64,000 bases of DNA from Haloarchaeobius sp. FL176 (GTDB lineage Archaea > Halobacteriota > Halobacteria > Halobacteriales > Natrialbaceae). This document shows positions 1 through 8,978 of this stretch, in pieces; within the stretch, counting starts at the first letter, position 1; every line of letters begins with the position of its first letter. Where the stretch lies: the NCBI RefSeq assembly GCF_024609245.1, contig NZ_JANJYH010000005.1, positions 248,001 to 312,000 on the forward strand, written 5' to 3'. A program made the position numbers and the translations under genes. Under the pieces are notes generated by a model. The model did no database searches and was not told the origin of the DNA. It was given only the letters and a program-made list of their open reading frames with translations.

Positions 1-312
1 ACCGAGGGGCGTGCCCGCGAGGGCGGCCTCCGTGTCGGAGAGATGGAGCGCGACGTGCTCATCGGGCACGGTGCGGCGATGGCGCTCAAGGAGCGCCTGC
101 TCGACGAGTCCGACCGCGAGTTCATCCACGTCTGCGGCCAGTGTGGGATGAGCGCGGTCGAGAACGTCGACCAGCGTCGGGTGTACTGCCCGAACTGTGG
201 CGAGGAGACCGACATTCACGAGATAGAGATGAGCTACGCCTTCAAGCTCCTGCTCGACGAGATGAAGGCACTCGGCATCGCGCCGCGACTCGAACTGGAG
301 GACGCAGTCTAA
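1..312 (+). CDS. rpoB1: DNA-directed RNA polymerase subunit B' (C-terminal part)
   Basis: This is the last 103 codons of the archaeal RpoB' subunit, which forms part of the polymerase clamp and RNA exit side. The reading frame is open from base 1, so the gene enters from outside the window. The conserved tail [11 protein letters not shown], the zinc ribbon CGQCG...CPNCG and the final [12 protein letters not shown] segment are all visible. It ends in TAA one base before the rpoA1 start, consistent with one polymerase operon. The rest of the subunit cannot be judged. Confidence 0.95.
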   Translation, partial: TEGRAREGGLRVGEMERDVLIGHGAAMALKERLLDESDREFIHVCGQCGMSAVENVDQRRVYCPNCGEETDIHEIEMSYAFKLLLDEMKALGIAPRLELEDAV

Positions 313-313
313 C

Positions 314-3247
314 ATGGCAAGCTCACAGACACCAAAGGAGATCGGCGAGATCGACTTCGGGCTGATGGACCCGGAGGAGTACCGCGACATGTCCGCCACG
401 AAGATCATCACGGCGGACACGTACGACGACGACGGCTTCCCCATCGACATGGGGCTGATGGACCCGCGACTGGGCGTCATCGACCCCGGGCTGGAGTGCA
501 AGACCTGCGGGAAGCACTCGGGCTCGTGTAACGGGCACTTCGGCCACATCGAGCTGGCCGCACCCGTCATCCACGTCGGCTTCACGAAGCTCATCCGCCG
601 GCTGCTCCGTGGCACCTGCCGCGAGTGCGCCCGGCTCTGTCTCACCGAGGACGAGCGCGACGAGTTCCGCGGCCAGCTGGACCAGACGCGCAAGCTGGGT
701 CGCGACCTCAACGACGTGACGAAGGCAGCCATCCGGCAGGCCCGGAAGAAGGACCGCTGTCCGTTCTGTGGCGAGACCCAGTTCGACATCCAGCACGAAA
801 AGCCGACGACGTACTACGAGGTCCAGCAGGTGTTGACCTCGGAGTACTCCCAGCGCATCGCGGCCGCGATGCAGCCGGACGACGACGACGACGAGCCGAT
901 GGGGCGCGAGGCGCTCGCCAACGAGACGGGCATCGAACTCTCCCGGGTCAACCAGATTCTCTCCGGCGAGTTCCGCCCGCGCGAGTCCGACCGGAAGGCA
1001 CTCGAGAAGGCGCTCGACATCGACCTCACCGAGGAGGACATGAACAAGCTGATGCCCTCGGACATCCGCGACTGGTTCGAGGACATCCCGGACGAGGACA
1101 TCGAGGTGCTCGGCATCTCCGCCGACAAGTCCCGACCGGAGTGGATGATCCTGACCGTGCTGCCGGTCCCGCCGGTGACGGCGCGTCCCTCCATCACGCT
1201 GGACAACGGCCAGCGCTCGGAGGACGACCTGACCCACAAGCTGGTCGACATCATCCGTATCAACCAGCGGTTCATGGAGAACCGCGAGGCCGGTGCCCCT
1301 CAGCTCATCATCGAGGACCTCTGGGAGCTGCTCCAGTACCACGTCACGACGTTCATGGACAACGAGATATCGGGCACGCCGCCGGCGCGACACCGCTCCG
1401 GCCGCCCGCTGAAGACGCTGTCCCAGCGCCTGAAGGGCAAGGAGGGCCGCTTCCGTGGCTCGTTGTCCGGCAAGCGCGTGAACTTCTCCGCCCGGACCGT
1501 CATCAGCCCGGACCCGACGCTCTCGCTGAACGAGGTCGGCGTGCCGGACCGCGTCGCGACGGAGATGACCCAGACGATGAACGTCACCGAGCGGAACCTG
1601 GAGGACGCCCGGCGCTACGTCAGCAACGGGCCCGAGGCCCACCCCGGCGCGAACTACGTCCGACGCCCGGACGGTCGCCGGCTGAAGGTGACCGAGAAGA
1701 ACTGCGAGGAGCTCTCGGAGAAGGTCGAGGCCGGCTGGGAGGTCAACCGACACCTCATCGACGGCGACATCGTCGTGTTCAACCGGCAGCCCTCGCTGCA
1801 CCGGATGTCCATCATGGCCCACGAGGTCGTGGTGATGCCGTACAAGACGTTCCGCCTGAACACCGTCGTCTGCCCGCCGTACAACGCCGACTTCGACGGT
1901 GACGAGATGAACATGCACGCCCTGCAGAACGAGGAGGCCCGCGCCGAGGCGCGCGTCCTCATGCGCGTGCAGGAGCAGATCCTGAGCCCCCGCATGGGCG
2001 AGAACATCATCGGGGCCATCCAGGACCACATCAGTGGGACGTACCTGCTGACCCACGACAACCCTCACTTCAACGAGACGCAGGCACTCGACCTGCTCCG
2101 GGCGACTCGCATCGACGAGCTGCCCGAGGAGGCAGGCATCGACGACGACGACCGCCCGTACTGGACCGGTCGCCAGCTGTTCTCCGAGCTGCTGCCCGAA
2201 GACCTGAACCTGGAGTTCAAGTCGAACACCGGGGACACGGTCGTCATCGAGGACGGCCAGCTCCTCGAGGGCACTATCGACGAGGACGGCGTCGGCGCGT
2301 TCGGCGGCGAGGTCGTCGACACGCTCGCGAAGGTGTACGGCGAGACGCGCGCCCGCATCTTCATCAACGAGGTCGCGACGCTCGCGATGCGTTCGATCAT
2401 GCACTTCGGGTTCTCCATCGGGATCGACGACGAGACCATCCCGGGGGCGGCCCAGGACCGCATCGACGAGACCATCGGGGACGCCTACGACCGCGTGCAG
2501 GAGCTCATCGAGACGTACGAGGCGGGCGAGCTCGAGTCCCTGCCCGGTCGGACCGTCGACGAGACGCTGGAGATGAAGATCATGCAGACCCTCGGCAAGG
2601 CGCGTGACAACGCCGGTGACATCGCCGAGGAGCACTTCGAGGACGACAACCCGGCAGTCGTCATGGCCAACTCCGGTGCGCGTGGCTCGATGCTCAACCT
2701 GACCCAGATGGCCGGCTGTGTCGGCCAGCAGGCGGTCCGTGGCACCCGCATCAACCGCGGCTACGAGGACCGTACCCTGAGCCACTACAAGCCCGACGAC
2801 CTCTCCGCGGAGGCACACGGCTTCGTCGAGCACTCCTACACCGGCGGCCTCACCCCGCGGGAGTTCTTCTTCCACGCGATGGGTGGCCGCGAGGGCCTGG
2901 TCGACACGGCAGTCCGGACCTCGAAGTCCGGCTACCTGCAGCGCCGGCTCATCAACGCGCTCTCCGAGCTGGAGACGCAGTACGACGGCACGGTCAGGGA
3001 CACCAGCGACACCATCGTCCAGTTCGAGTTCGGCGAGGACGGCACGTCGCCGACGAAGGTCGCCTACGACGACGACCACGGCATCGACGTGGACCAGATC
3101 GCCGACCGCGTCCTCGAGGCGGAGTTCGAGAGCGACGACTCGAAGGCGGAGTTCCTGGGCGACAAGGCTCGGCCGACGAACCTCTCCGAGCACGGGGACG
3201 CGCGTCGGAACCCCGACATCCTCTCGGAGGTGGAGTCCGATGATTGA
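314..3247 (+). CDS. rpoA1: DNA-directed RNA polymerase subunit A'
   Basis: This is the large catalytic RNA polymerase subunit A' (977 aa), which holds the active-site Mg. The absolutely conserved NADFDGDEMN motif lies at about residues 524-533. N-terminal zinc-binding Cys clusters (CKTCGKHSGSCNGHFGH and CRECARLC...CPFCG) are present, as is the bridge-helix region near the C-terminus. Compared with typical archaeal A' subunits of roughly 880 aa, it carries an extra acidic segment at about residues 172-245, between KPTTYYE and the MPSDIRDWF motif. That segment includes a helix-turn-helix-like stretch. The start is the ATG one base after the rpoB1 stop. An 8-bp hairpin overlaps its stop codon. 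Confidence 0.98.
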   Translation: MASSQTPKEIGEIDFGLMDPEEYRDMSATKIITADTYDDDGFPIDMGLMDPRLGVIDPGLECKTCGKHSGSCNGHFGHIELAAPVIHVGFTKLIRRLLRGTCRECARLCLTEDERDEFRGQLDQTRKLGRDLNDVTKAAIRQARKKDRCPFCGETQFDIQHEKPTTYYEVQQVLTSEYSQRIAAAMQPDDDDDEPMGREALANETGIELSRVNQILSGEFRPRESDRKALEKALDIDLTEEDMNKLMPSDIRDWFEDIPDEDIEVLGISADKSRPEWMILTVLPVPPVTARPSITLDNGQRSEDDLTHKLVDIIRINQRFMENREAGAPQLIIEDLWELLQYHVTTFMDNEISGTPPARHRSGRPLKTLSQRLKGKEGRFRGSLSGKRVNFSARTVISPDPTLSLNEVGVPDRVATEMTQTMNVTERNLEDARRYVSNGPEAHPGANYVRRPDGRRLKVTEKNCEELSEKVEAGWEVNRHLIDGDIVVFNRQPSLHRMSIMAHEVVVMPYKTFRLNTVVCPPYNADFDGDEMNMHALQNEEARAEARVLMRVQEQILSPRMGENIIGAIQDHISGTYLLTHDNPHFNETQALDLLRATRIDELPEEAGIDDDDRPYWTGRQLFSELLPEDLNLEFKSNTGDTVVIEDGQLLEGTIDEDGVGAFGGEVVDTLAKVYGETRARIFINEVATLAMRSIMHFGFSIGIDDETIPGAAQDRIDETIGDAYDRVQELIETYEAGELESLPGRTVDETLEMKIMQTLGKARDNAGDIAEEHFEDDNPAVVMANSGARGSMLNLTQMAGCVGQQAVRGTRINRGYEDRTLSHYKPDDLSAEAHGFVEHSYTGGLTPREFFFHAMGGREGLVDTAVRTSKSGYLQRRLINALSELETQYDGTVRDTSDTIVQFEFGEDGTSPTKVAYDDDHGIDVDQIADRVLEAEFESDDSKAEFLGDKARPTNLSEHGDARRNPDILSEVESDD

Positions 3248-3295
3248 ACTCCGTTCAATCAGGCTCACAGCCGGGCTTCGTTCGGGGGTGAACGA
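3242..3295 (+). promoter_or_regulatory. tandem hairpins at the rpoA1-rpoA2 junction
   Basis: There are two perfect inverted repeats in the intercistronic spacer. GATTGAAC (3242-3249) pairs with GTTCAATC (3253-3260) around a 3-nt loop and overlaps the rpoA1 stop. TCGTTC (3278-3283) pairs with GAACGA (3290-3295) around GGGGGT, so the Shine-Dalgarno-like GGGGGTGA lies in loop and stem, and the last paired base is the A of the rpoA2 ATG. A role in processing or translation is inferred, not shown. Confidence 0.55.
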
Positions 3296-4497
3296 TGACT
3301 GAGTTCGACGTCTCGGCGGACATCGAGGCAGTCGTCGAGGACACCGAACTGTCCGAGGACCTCAAGGAAGAGGTGTACCGGACCGTCGAGGAGCGCGACG
3401 CGAACGTCGAGCAGGCGGACGAGATCGCCCGCGCCGTCGAGCACCGTTACCTCGACACGCGGGTCGACGCGCTCGACCCCGTCGGCACCGTCAGCGCCCA
3501 GTCCATCGGGGAGCCGGGTACGCAGCTGACGATGAACACGTTCCACTACGCGGGCGTCGCGGAGATCGACGTCACCCAGGGCCTGCCCCGGCTCATCGAG
3601 CTGGTGGACGCCCGGAAGACGCCGGACACGCCGACGATGACCGTCCACCTCGACGACGAGTACGCGACCGACCGCGAGAGGGCACACGAGGTCGTCTGGA
3701 AGATCGAGGCGACGAAAATCCTCGCGCTCGGTGACATCTCGACGAACGTCGCCGACATGCGTGTCCACATCGACCTCAACCCCGACACGCTTCAGGAGCG
3801 CTGGCCGACCGTCGACAGCGTCGACGAGATCGCCGGCGAGGTCGCCGGAATCATCGAGGACTCCCTCGGTGTGAACGCGGTCCAGCAGGGCACGAACGTC
3901 GAGTTCGGTCCGGAGGAGCCGTCGTACCGCGACCTGCTCCAGCTGGTCGAGGAGCTGCGTGACGTGACGTTCAAGGGCATCGAGGAGGTCTCTCGCGTCG
4001 TCATCCGGAAGGAGGAGACCGAGGAGGGCGACGAGTTCGTCCTCTACACAGAGGGCTCTGCGTTCGGCGACGTGCTCACCATCGAGGGCGTCGACGCCTC
4101 GCGGACCACCTGCAACAACATCCACGAGATCCACTCCGAGCTCGGTATCGAGGCGGCTCGCGAGATCATCATCGAGGAGACGAAAACAACCCTCGAAGAG
4201 CAGGGTCTGGACGACGTGAACGTCCGCCACCTGATGCTCGTCGCGGACATCATGACCAACCGCGGCGAGATCGAGTCCATCGGCCGGCACGGTATCTCCG
4301 GCTCGAAGGAGTCCGTCCTCGCGCGTGCGGCGTTCGAGGTCACGGTCAACCACCTGCTCGACGCCGCCATCCACGGCGAGGTCGACGACCTCAACGGCGT
4401 CACCGAGAACGTCATCGTCGGCAAGCCCATCAAGCTCGGCACCGGCGACGTGAACCTCAAGATGGGGTCGGTCAACCGGTCCTCGCAAGCTGACTGA
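3295..4497 (+). CDS. rpoA2: DNA-directed RNA polymerase subunit A''
   Basis: This is the C-terminal half of the split archaeal largest polymerase subunit (400 aa), contributing the jaw and the trigger-loop region. The recognisable segment [20 protein letters not shown] is near residues 61-80 and the trigger-loop region [19 protein letters not shown] follows. It lies 47 nt downstream of rpoA1, preceded by GGGGTGA as ribosome binding site. Its TGA overlaps the nusA ATG by one base (TGATG), indicating translational coupling. Length is normal for archaeal A''. Confidence 0.97.
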   Translation: MTEFDVSADIEAVVEDTELSEDLKEEVYRTVEERDANVEQADEIARAVEHRYLDTRVDALDPVGTVSAQSIGEPGTQLTMNTFHYAGVAEIDVTQGLPRLIELVDARKTPDTPTMTVHLDDEYATDRERAHEVVWKIEATKILALGDISTNVADMRVHIDLNPDTLQERWPTVDSVDEIAGEVAGIIEDSLGVNAVQQGTNVEFGPEEPSYRDLLQLVEELRDVTFKGIEEVSRVVIRKEETEEGDEFVLYTEGSAFGDVLTIEGVDASRTTCNNIHEIHSELGIEAAREIIIEETKTTLEEQGLDDVNVRHLMLVADIMTNRGEIESIGRHGISGSKESVLARAAFEVTVNHLLDAAIHGEVDDLNGVTENVIVGKPIKLGTGDVNLKMGSVNRSSQAD

Positions 4498-4916
4498 TGG
4501 CGGTCACGCTGACGGACGAGGCGCTGCGCATCCTCGGGCTGTTCGAGGAGGTCACCGAGGCGAGCGGTCGGGACTGCCTGGTCGAGGACGACCGGGTCGT
4601 CGTCCTCGTCGCCGCGGGCGACATGGGGACGGCCATCGGCCCGGGCGGCCAGCACGTCGCCGAGTTCGAGGAGCGCCTCGGCCGGGACGTCAAGCTCGTC
4701 GAGGACGCCGACACCGCGGCGGACTTCGTCGCGAACGCGCTCGCCCCGGCGGCGGTGTACCACGTCACCATCAGCGAGAACGGGGACACCGTCGCCTACG
4801 CGGAGGTCGACGAGGCCGACACCGGCGTCGCCATCGGCGCTGACGGCCGGAACATCGACACCGCGCGGGAGCTGGCGAAACGGCACTTCGACGTGGACGA
4901 CATCCAGCTGGCGTAG
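4497..4916 (+). CDS. nusA: NusA-like transcription termination/antitermination protein (KH domains)
   Basis: This is the short archaeal NusA homologue (139 aa), which keeps the KH RNA-binding domains but lacks the bacterial N-terminal and S1 domains. Two KH GxxG-type loops are visible: AIGPGGQHVAEFEERLG at about residue 43 and AIGADGRNIDTAREL at about residue 112. The gene overlaps rpoA2 by one base and ends the polymerase operon here. In many archaea rps12 and rps7 follow nusA directly. In this window the next gene is a globin-coupled transducer instead. Confidence 0.92.
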   Translation: MAVTLTDEALRILGLFEEVTEASGRDCLVEDDRVVVLVAAGDMGTAIGPGGQHVAEFEERLGRDVKLVEDADTAADFVANALAPAAVYHVTISENGDTVAYAEVDEADTGVAIGADGRNIDTARELAKRHFDVDDIQLA

Positions 4917-5038
4917 TGTCGGCCCGTTCGTTTCTGCTGCTTGGCTTCGGGTGACTGCGAGGCGTAGCTACGCCACCGATTCCTGCGTGCTGGGAACCGA
5001 CCCCACCAGATTCTTCCCCCGAACGTCTTCGCCCGGGT

Positions 5039-6667
5039 ATGGACCCCTCGAAGGAGTTCGGATTAGGTGGACTGAACCGGTTCGTGGAGGCGGCGTCGCT
5101 CACGGGCGAAATCGGACTGGACGACGACGAGATAGCCTGGCGAAAGCAGTTCGTGGGCTTCGACGCGGAGGACGAACGGCGGCTCGACGACCTCGAGCCG
5201 CTGCTCCGGGAGAACCAGGACGTTATCGCCGACGCGTTCTACGACAACCTGACCGGGCACGAGCAGACCCGTGCGGTCATCGAGCGCTCGCCGAAGGGCG
5301 TCGAACAGCTCAAGCGGACGCAGAAGGCGTACCTCGTCTCGCTCGCGACCGGCGACTACGACGAGGAGTACTTCACGAACCGGGCACGCATCGGGAAGCT
5401 GCACGAGATCCTCGACATGCCGCTGAAGCACTACGTCGGGCAGTACGGCCTCTACTACGACCTCATCCTCTCGCGGGTCGACGAGCGCGTCCAGACGCAG
5501 GTGGTCGGCGCCATCGAGGACTGGGTCGACGAGCGCGAGGCGAACGACGGCGGGCTGGAACGCGTCGTCGGCGCGCTCCGGGGGCTCGGCGGGGACGACG
5601 AGCCCGACGGGCTGGACGAGTCGCTGGAGGCCACCGTTCGGGACGCCATCCACGACGGGATGCAAGACGTGCTCGCCGTCCTCCGCATCCTCAACCTCGA
5701 CCTCCAGGTCGCAAGCGACACGTACGTCGACTCCTACAGCCAGCGGCTGGAACGGGCCATCGACGCCCAGCGCGAGCTCGCGACGGAGGTCGAACAGGAG
5801 GTCCAGCCGCCGGTCGTCCAGCTGAAGCGGTCCTCGGCGTCGGTCGCCGAGAGCGCGGCGACCATCCGCGACCACGCCGAGGGCCAGGCGGCGGGTGCGG
5901 CCGACGCCGCCGCCGACGTCGAGGAGGTCAGCGCCGCCGCCCAGGAGGTCGCATCGGTCGCCGACGACGTACGGGACACGAGCGAGCGCGCAGCCGAGGA
6001 GGCGAGCGAGGGCGTCGCGGCGGGCGAGCGCGCGCTCGACGCCCTCGAAGCCGTCGAGGCGACGACCGAGGACCTGCTCGACGCCGCCGAGACCGTCGAA
6101 GCCCGTGCCGCGGACATCGAGGACGTCGTCGACCGGGTCGAGAACCTGGTCGACCGGACGGCCGTGCTGGCGACGAACGCGAAGGTCGAGGCGAAGCGAG
6201 GCGGCGCCGGTGGTCCGGCCGAGACCATCGCGTCGGAGCTGGAGACGTTCGTGAGCCAGACCCGCGACGACATCGACGAGGTCGCCGAGGCCGCCGACGC
6301 CCTCCAGCACGAGGCGGCGTCGACCCGCGAGACGGTCGACGACGCGAACGACAGCGTCCGGGCGGGCCGGGCCGAGGTCGCGTCGGCGGTCGACACTCTC
6401 GACGACCTCGAGGGCGTCGTCGACGACGCGGCCCACGGGATGGAGGAGGTAGCGGCCGCCGCCGACCAGCAGGCCCGCAGCGTCGTCGAGATCTCGGAGA
6501 CCGTCGAGTCGCTGGCGAACGCCGCCGAGTCCGTGGCCTCGGAGGCACAGTCCGTCGCGAGCGCGAGCGAGGAGCAGGCCGCCAGCGCCAGACACGTGGC
6601 CGAGGCCGTCGAGAAGCTGTCGACCGACCCCATCGAGGAGCAGGTGCCGGTGTACGAGCAGGTCTGA
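5039..6667 (+). CDS. hemAT: HemAT-type globin-coupled signal transducer
   Basis: This is a soluble transducer of 542 aa with no membrane helix. Residues about 35-190 form a protoglobin-like sensor. His122 in RIGKLHEILDMP is the likely proximal haem ligand, matching HemAT proteins that sense oxygen for aerotaxis. Residues about 235-530 are a long Ala/Glu/Asp-rich coiled coil like a methyl-accepting signalling domain. The usual hairpin tip (QTNLLALNAAIEAAR) is degenerate here, reading RTAVLATNAKVEAKR at about residues 373-387, so coupling to CheW/CheA is uncertain. An AT-rich box about 27 nt upstream of the ATG suggests its own promoter and a leaderless transcript. Confidence 0.88.
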   Translation: MDPSKEFGLGGLNRFVEAASLTGEIGLDDDEIAWRKQFVGFDAEDERRLDDLEPLLRENQDVIADAFYDNLTGHEQTRAVIERSPKGVEQLKRTQKAYLVSLATGDYDEEYFTNRARIGKLHEILDMPLKHYVGQYGLYYDLILSRVDERVQTQVVGAIEDWVDEREANDGGLERVVGALRGLGGDDEPDGLDESLEATVRDAIHDGMQDVLAVLRILNLDLQVASDTYVDSYSQRLERAIDAQRELATEVEQEVQPPVVQLKRSSASVAESAATIRDHAEGQAAGAADAAADVEEVSAAAQEVASVADDVRDTSERAAEEASEGVAAGERALDALEAVEATTEDLLDAAETVEARAADIEDVVDRVENLVDRTAVLATNAKVEAKRGGAGGPAETIASELETFVSQTRDDIDEVAEAADALQHEAASTRETVDDANDSVRAGRAEVASAVDTLDDLEGVVDDAAHGMEEVAAAADQQARSVVEISETVESLANAAESVASEAQSVASASEEQAASARHVAEAVEKLSTDPIEEQVPVYEQV

Positions 6668-6768
6668 GCCGGCGGGCTCTCCGAGTTCGGGGGTCGCCGA
6701 TTCAGTCGGTGTCGGCGACGGCAGCCGCCGCGACAATTCTCTTGTGCCGGGCGACCGCAGGGTCGGCC

Positions 6769-7881
6769 ATGGACGAACTCATCGATCTCACCCGCGGCCT
6801 CGTCTCGGTTCCGAGCCACGACGGCGAGGCCGCGGCCGGCGACTTCGTCGAGGACTGGCTCCGCGCGGAGACCGACGCCGACGTGACCCGGGACGAGGCC
6901 GGCGACGCGGACCGGGGTGGGAACGTCATCGCGCGCCGTGGCGCGACCGACGAGCCCGACGCGCCGACACTCGCGTTCGTCGGCCACCACGACGTGGTCC
7001 CGCCGGACGACGGGCAGGTCGACACCGACAGCAGCTACGTCGTCAGAGAACGCGGCGGGCGACTGTACGGCCGCGGAACCGCCGACATGAAGGGTGCCGA
7101 CGCGGCGATGCTGCTCGCCTTTCGCGATGCGGCTGTCGGAGCCATCGAACTCGTCTTCGCCTCGTTCGTCGGCGAGGAGGTCGGCGGCATCGGCGCGCGG
7201 GCCGCTATCGACGACGGCTTCAGACCGGACTGGGCGCTCGTCGCCGAGGGCTCGACGGGCTACTCCAAGCCCGGCGTCCTCGACGTGGCCGTCGCGCACA
7301 AGGGTCGCCGTGGGAGCACCGTGACCGCCCGCGGGCAGGCTGCCCACGCGAGCGAGCCGGGGGCGGGCGAGAACGCGGTGTACCGCGCCTGCGACGCCGT
7401 CGACGTGATTCGGGGGCTCGACTGGCCGTCCGTCACGGTCGCCGGCGAGGAGCTTTCGGGCAGCGCCGCCGTCACCGGCATCGAGGGCGGGACCGCCTGG
7501 AACGTCGTCCCCGAGTCCTGCGAGGTGACCGTCGACGAACGCACCGTGCCGGGCGAGCGCGCCGACCTCGGACGGGTCGAGTCGATCGACGGCGTCGAGT
7601 GGACCGTCGACCAGGACCTCCCGCCGATGCGCTGCTCGGACGACGCCTTCGCCGACGCCGTGCTCGACGCGGTCCGGGACGTACAGGACGGCGCCGGCGA
7701 GCGCGTCACGAAACCCCACGCGACCGACGCCGGCTGGCTCGCCGAGGCCGGGACGGCCTGCGTCGTCTGCGGCCCCGCCGAACCCGGCGAGGCCCACACC
7801 GCAGATGAGAGCGTCTCCATCAGCGTGCTCGAACGCTGTTACGAGAGCTACCGGCGGCTCGCGGCGTCGTGGGCGGGGTAA
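6769..7881 (+). CDS. M20 family metallopeptidase (DapE/ArgE-like)
   Basis: This is a zinc-dependent amidohydrolase of 370 aa, related to succinyl-diaminopimelate desuccinylase and acetylornithine deacetylase. Signature elements appear in order: GHHDVVP (first metal His and Asp), GRGTADMKG (bridging Asp), FVGEEVGG (catalytic Glu pair), a dimerisation-domain segment with RGQAAHAS, and the C-terminal metal His in GEAHTADE. The start is the ATG with an AT-rich box (AATTCTCTTG) about 27 nt upstream. A longer open frame extends upstream but overlaps hemAT and is not used. Substrate cannot be assigned; no lysine or arginine genes adjoin it. Confidence 0.9.
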   Translation: MDELIDLTRGLVSVPSHDGEAAAGDFVEDWLRAETDADVTRDEAGDADRGGNVIARRGATDEPDAPTLAFVGHHDVVPPDDGQVDTDSSYVVRERGGRLYGRGTADMKGADAAMLLAFRDAAVGAIELVFASFVGEEVGGIGARAAIDDGFRPDWALVAEGSTGYSKPGVLDVAVAHKGRRGSTVTARGQAAHASEPGAGENAVYRACDAVDVIRGLDWPSVTVAGEELSGSAAVTGIEGGTAWNVVPESCEVTVDERTVPGERADLGRVESIDGVEWTVDQDLPPMRCSDDAFADAVLDAVRDVQDGAGERVTKPHATDAGWLAEAGTACVVCGPAEPGEAHTADESVSISVLERCYESYRRLAASWAG

Positions 7882-7941
7882 CGCTGTGGGCAGGAGGCCC
7901 GCAAGGAAAGGTCTCGGACGCCGGCCGGGCCGACTGTCCGG

Positions 7942-8895
7942 TCAGTCGTCGTCCCCGGCGGCCTCCTCGACCGGCACTGCGGACGACTCCGTCCCGACGG
8001 GCAGCTCGTCGACGAGCACGACCGACTCGCCCTCGACCGCGGCGTCGCCGTCCTCGTCGTACACCGCCACGTCGAGGCGGTACTTCGGACCCTCGAGGTC
8101 TTCCGTCACCCGGCAGACAGCCGTCGCCACGTCGTCAACGCCGATGGGACCCACGAACCGGAGGTCCTGTGAGAGGTAGATGACGAGTCCGGGCAGCCGC
8201 GCCAGCGCCGCCGAGACGACACCCGTCGTGAGCACGCCGTGGACGATGCGCTCGCCGAACCGCGTCTTCGCGGCGAACTCGTCGTCGAGGTGCAGCCGGT
8301 TCGTGTCGCCGCTGGCCGCCGCGAACGACCGTACGTCCGCGTCGGTCAGCCGCTTGCGGAACCGCACCACGTCGCCGACGTCCAGCCCGTCCGCAGTGCC
8401 CTCGCCGTCGAACTCCCAGTCCGGATGGTCGTAGGCCATCTCGGGGCTGTCCGACGGCAGGTGCGCCTGCGGGTCGACCTCGAACGCCGCGTCCACCCGC
8501 CGTCGTCGCTCGGTCAGATGCGGCAGGTAGTCCGCGACGTCGCTCACCGCGACGATACCGACCAGTTCGCCGTCGTCGACGACCGGGAACCGCTCGACGC
8601 CGTGTCGGTCGAACAGCGTCGCCGCACGTTCGAGCGTCGCGTCCGCGTGGACGGTGACGAGGTCGGCGGCCATCACCGCGCCCACGGTCACCTCGTCCGG
8701 GTCCAGCCGGTCGGCGAGCACGTCGACCAGGTCCGCCTCGGTGACGATTCCGACCGGCTGGCCGTCCGCCAGCACCACCAGCGAGCCGACGTCCGCGGCC
8801 GACAGCTCGCGGGCGGCCGCCCGGAGCCTCGTCTCGGGCGTCGTCGTCAGGACCTCGCGGGTCATGCAGTCCCCGACGGAGAGTGGAACGAGCAT
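7942..8895 (-). CDS. CBS-pair and MaoC-like hydratase fusion protein
   Basis: This 317-aa protein joins two CBS domains (about residues 8-125) to a MaoC/hot-dog hydratase domain (about 160-300). The CBS half shows paired GIVTEADL and GIVAVSDV motifs, which in other proteins bind adenine nucleotides. The hydratase half carries the (R)-enoyl-hydratase signature SGDTNRLHLDDEFA followed by FGERIVHG, including the catalytic Asp and His. The arrangement suggests an acyl-CoA hydratase gated by nucleotide level, which is an inference. It converges on the M20 gene with about 60 bp between stops. A TATA-like box lies about 27 nt before the ATG. Confidence 0.85.
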   Translation of the reverse strand: MLVPLSVGDCMTREVLTTTPETRLRAAARELSAADVGSLVVLADGQPVGIVTEADLVDVLADRLDPDEVTVGAVMAADLVTVHADATLERAATLFDRHGVERFPVVDDGELVGIVAVSDVADYLPHLTERRRRVDAAFEVDPQAHLPSDSPEMAYDHPDWEFDGEGTADGLDVGDVVRFRKRLTDADVRSFAAASGDTNRLHLDDEFAAKTRFGERIVHGVLTTGVVSAALARLPGLVIYLSQDLRFVGPIGVDDVATAVCRVTEDLEGPKYRLDVAVYDEDGDAAVEGESVVLVDELPVGTESSAVPVEEAAGDDD

Positions 8896-8978
8896 GTGGG
8901 TCGTATCGTGGCGTCGGGGTATGTAGCCACCGACGAGGAATGGGGAAGTTCATAGGTTCCGAATCGAAACACCCTCCC

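Noticed and set aside
323-3268. Very long open frame on the minus strand opposite rpoA1
   Set aside because: In GC-rich haloarchaeal DNA the opposite strand often stays open. The rpoA1 frame has conserved polymerase motifs, and the antisense frame has none.
4951-6768. Upstream extension of the M20 peptidase frame through hemAT
   Set aside because: It is Arg/Gly-rich, out of frame with the HemAT protein that clearly occupies this DNA, and the peptidase homology begins at 6769.
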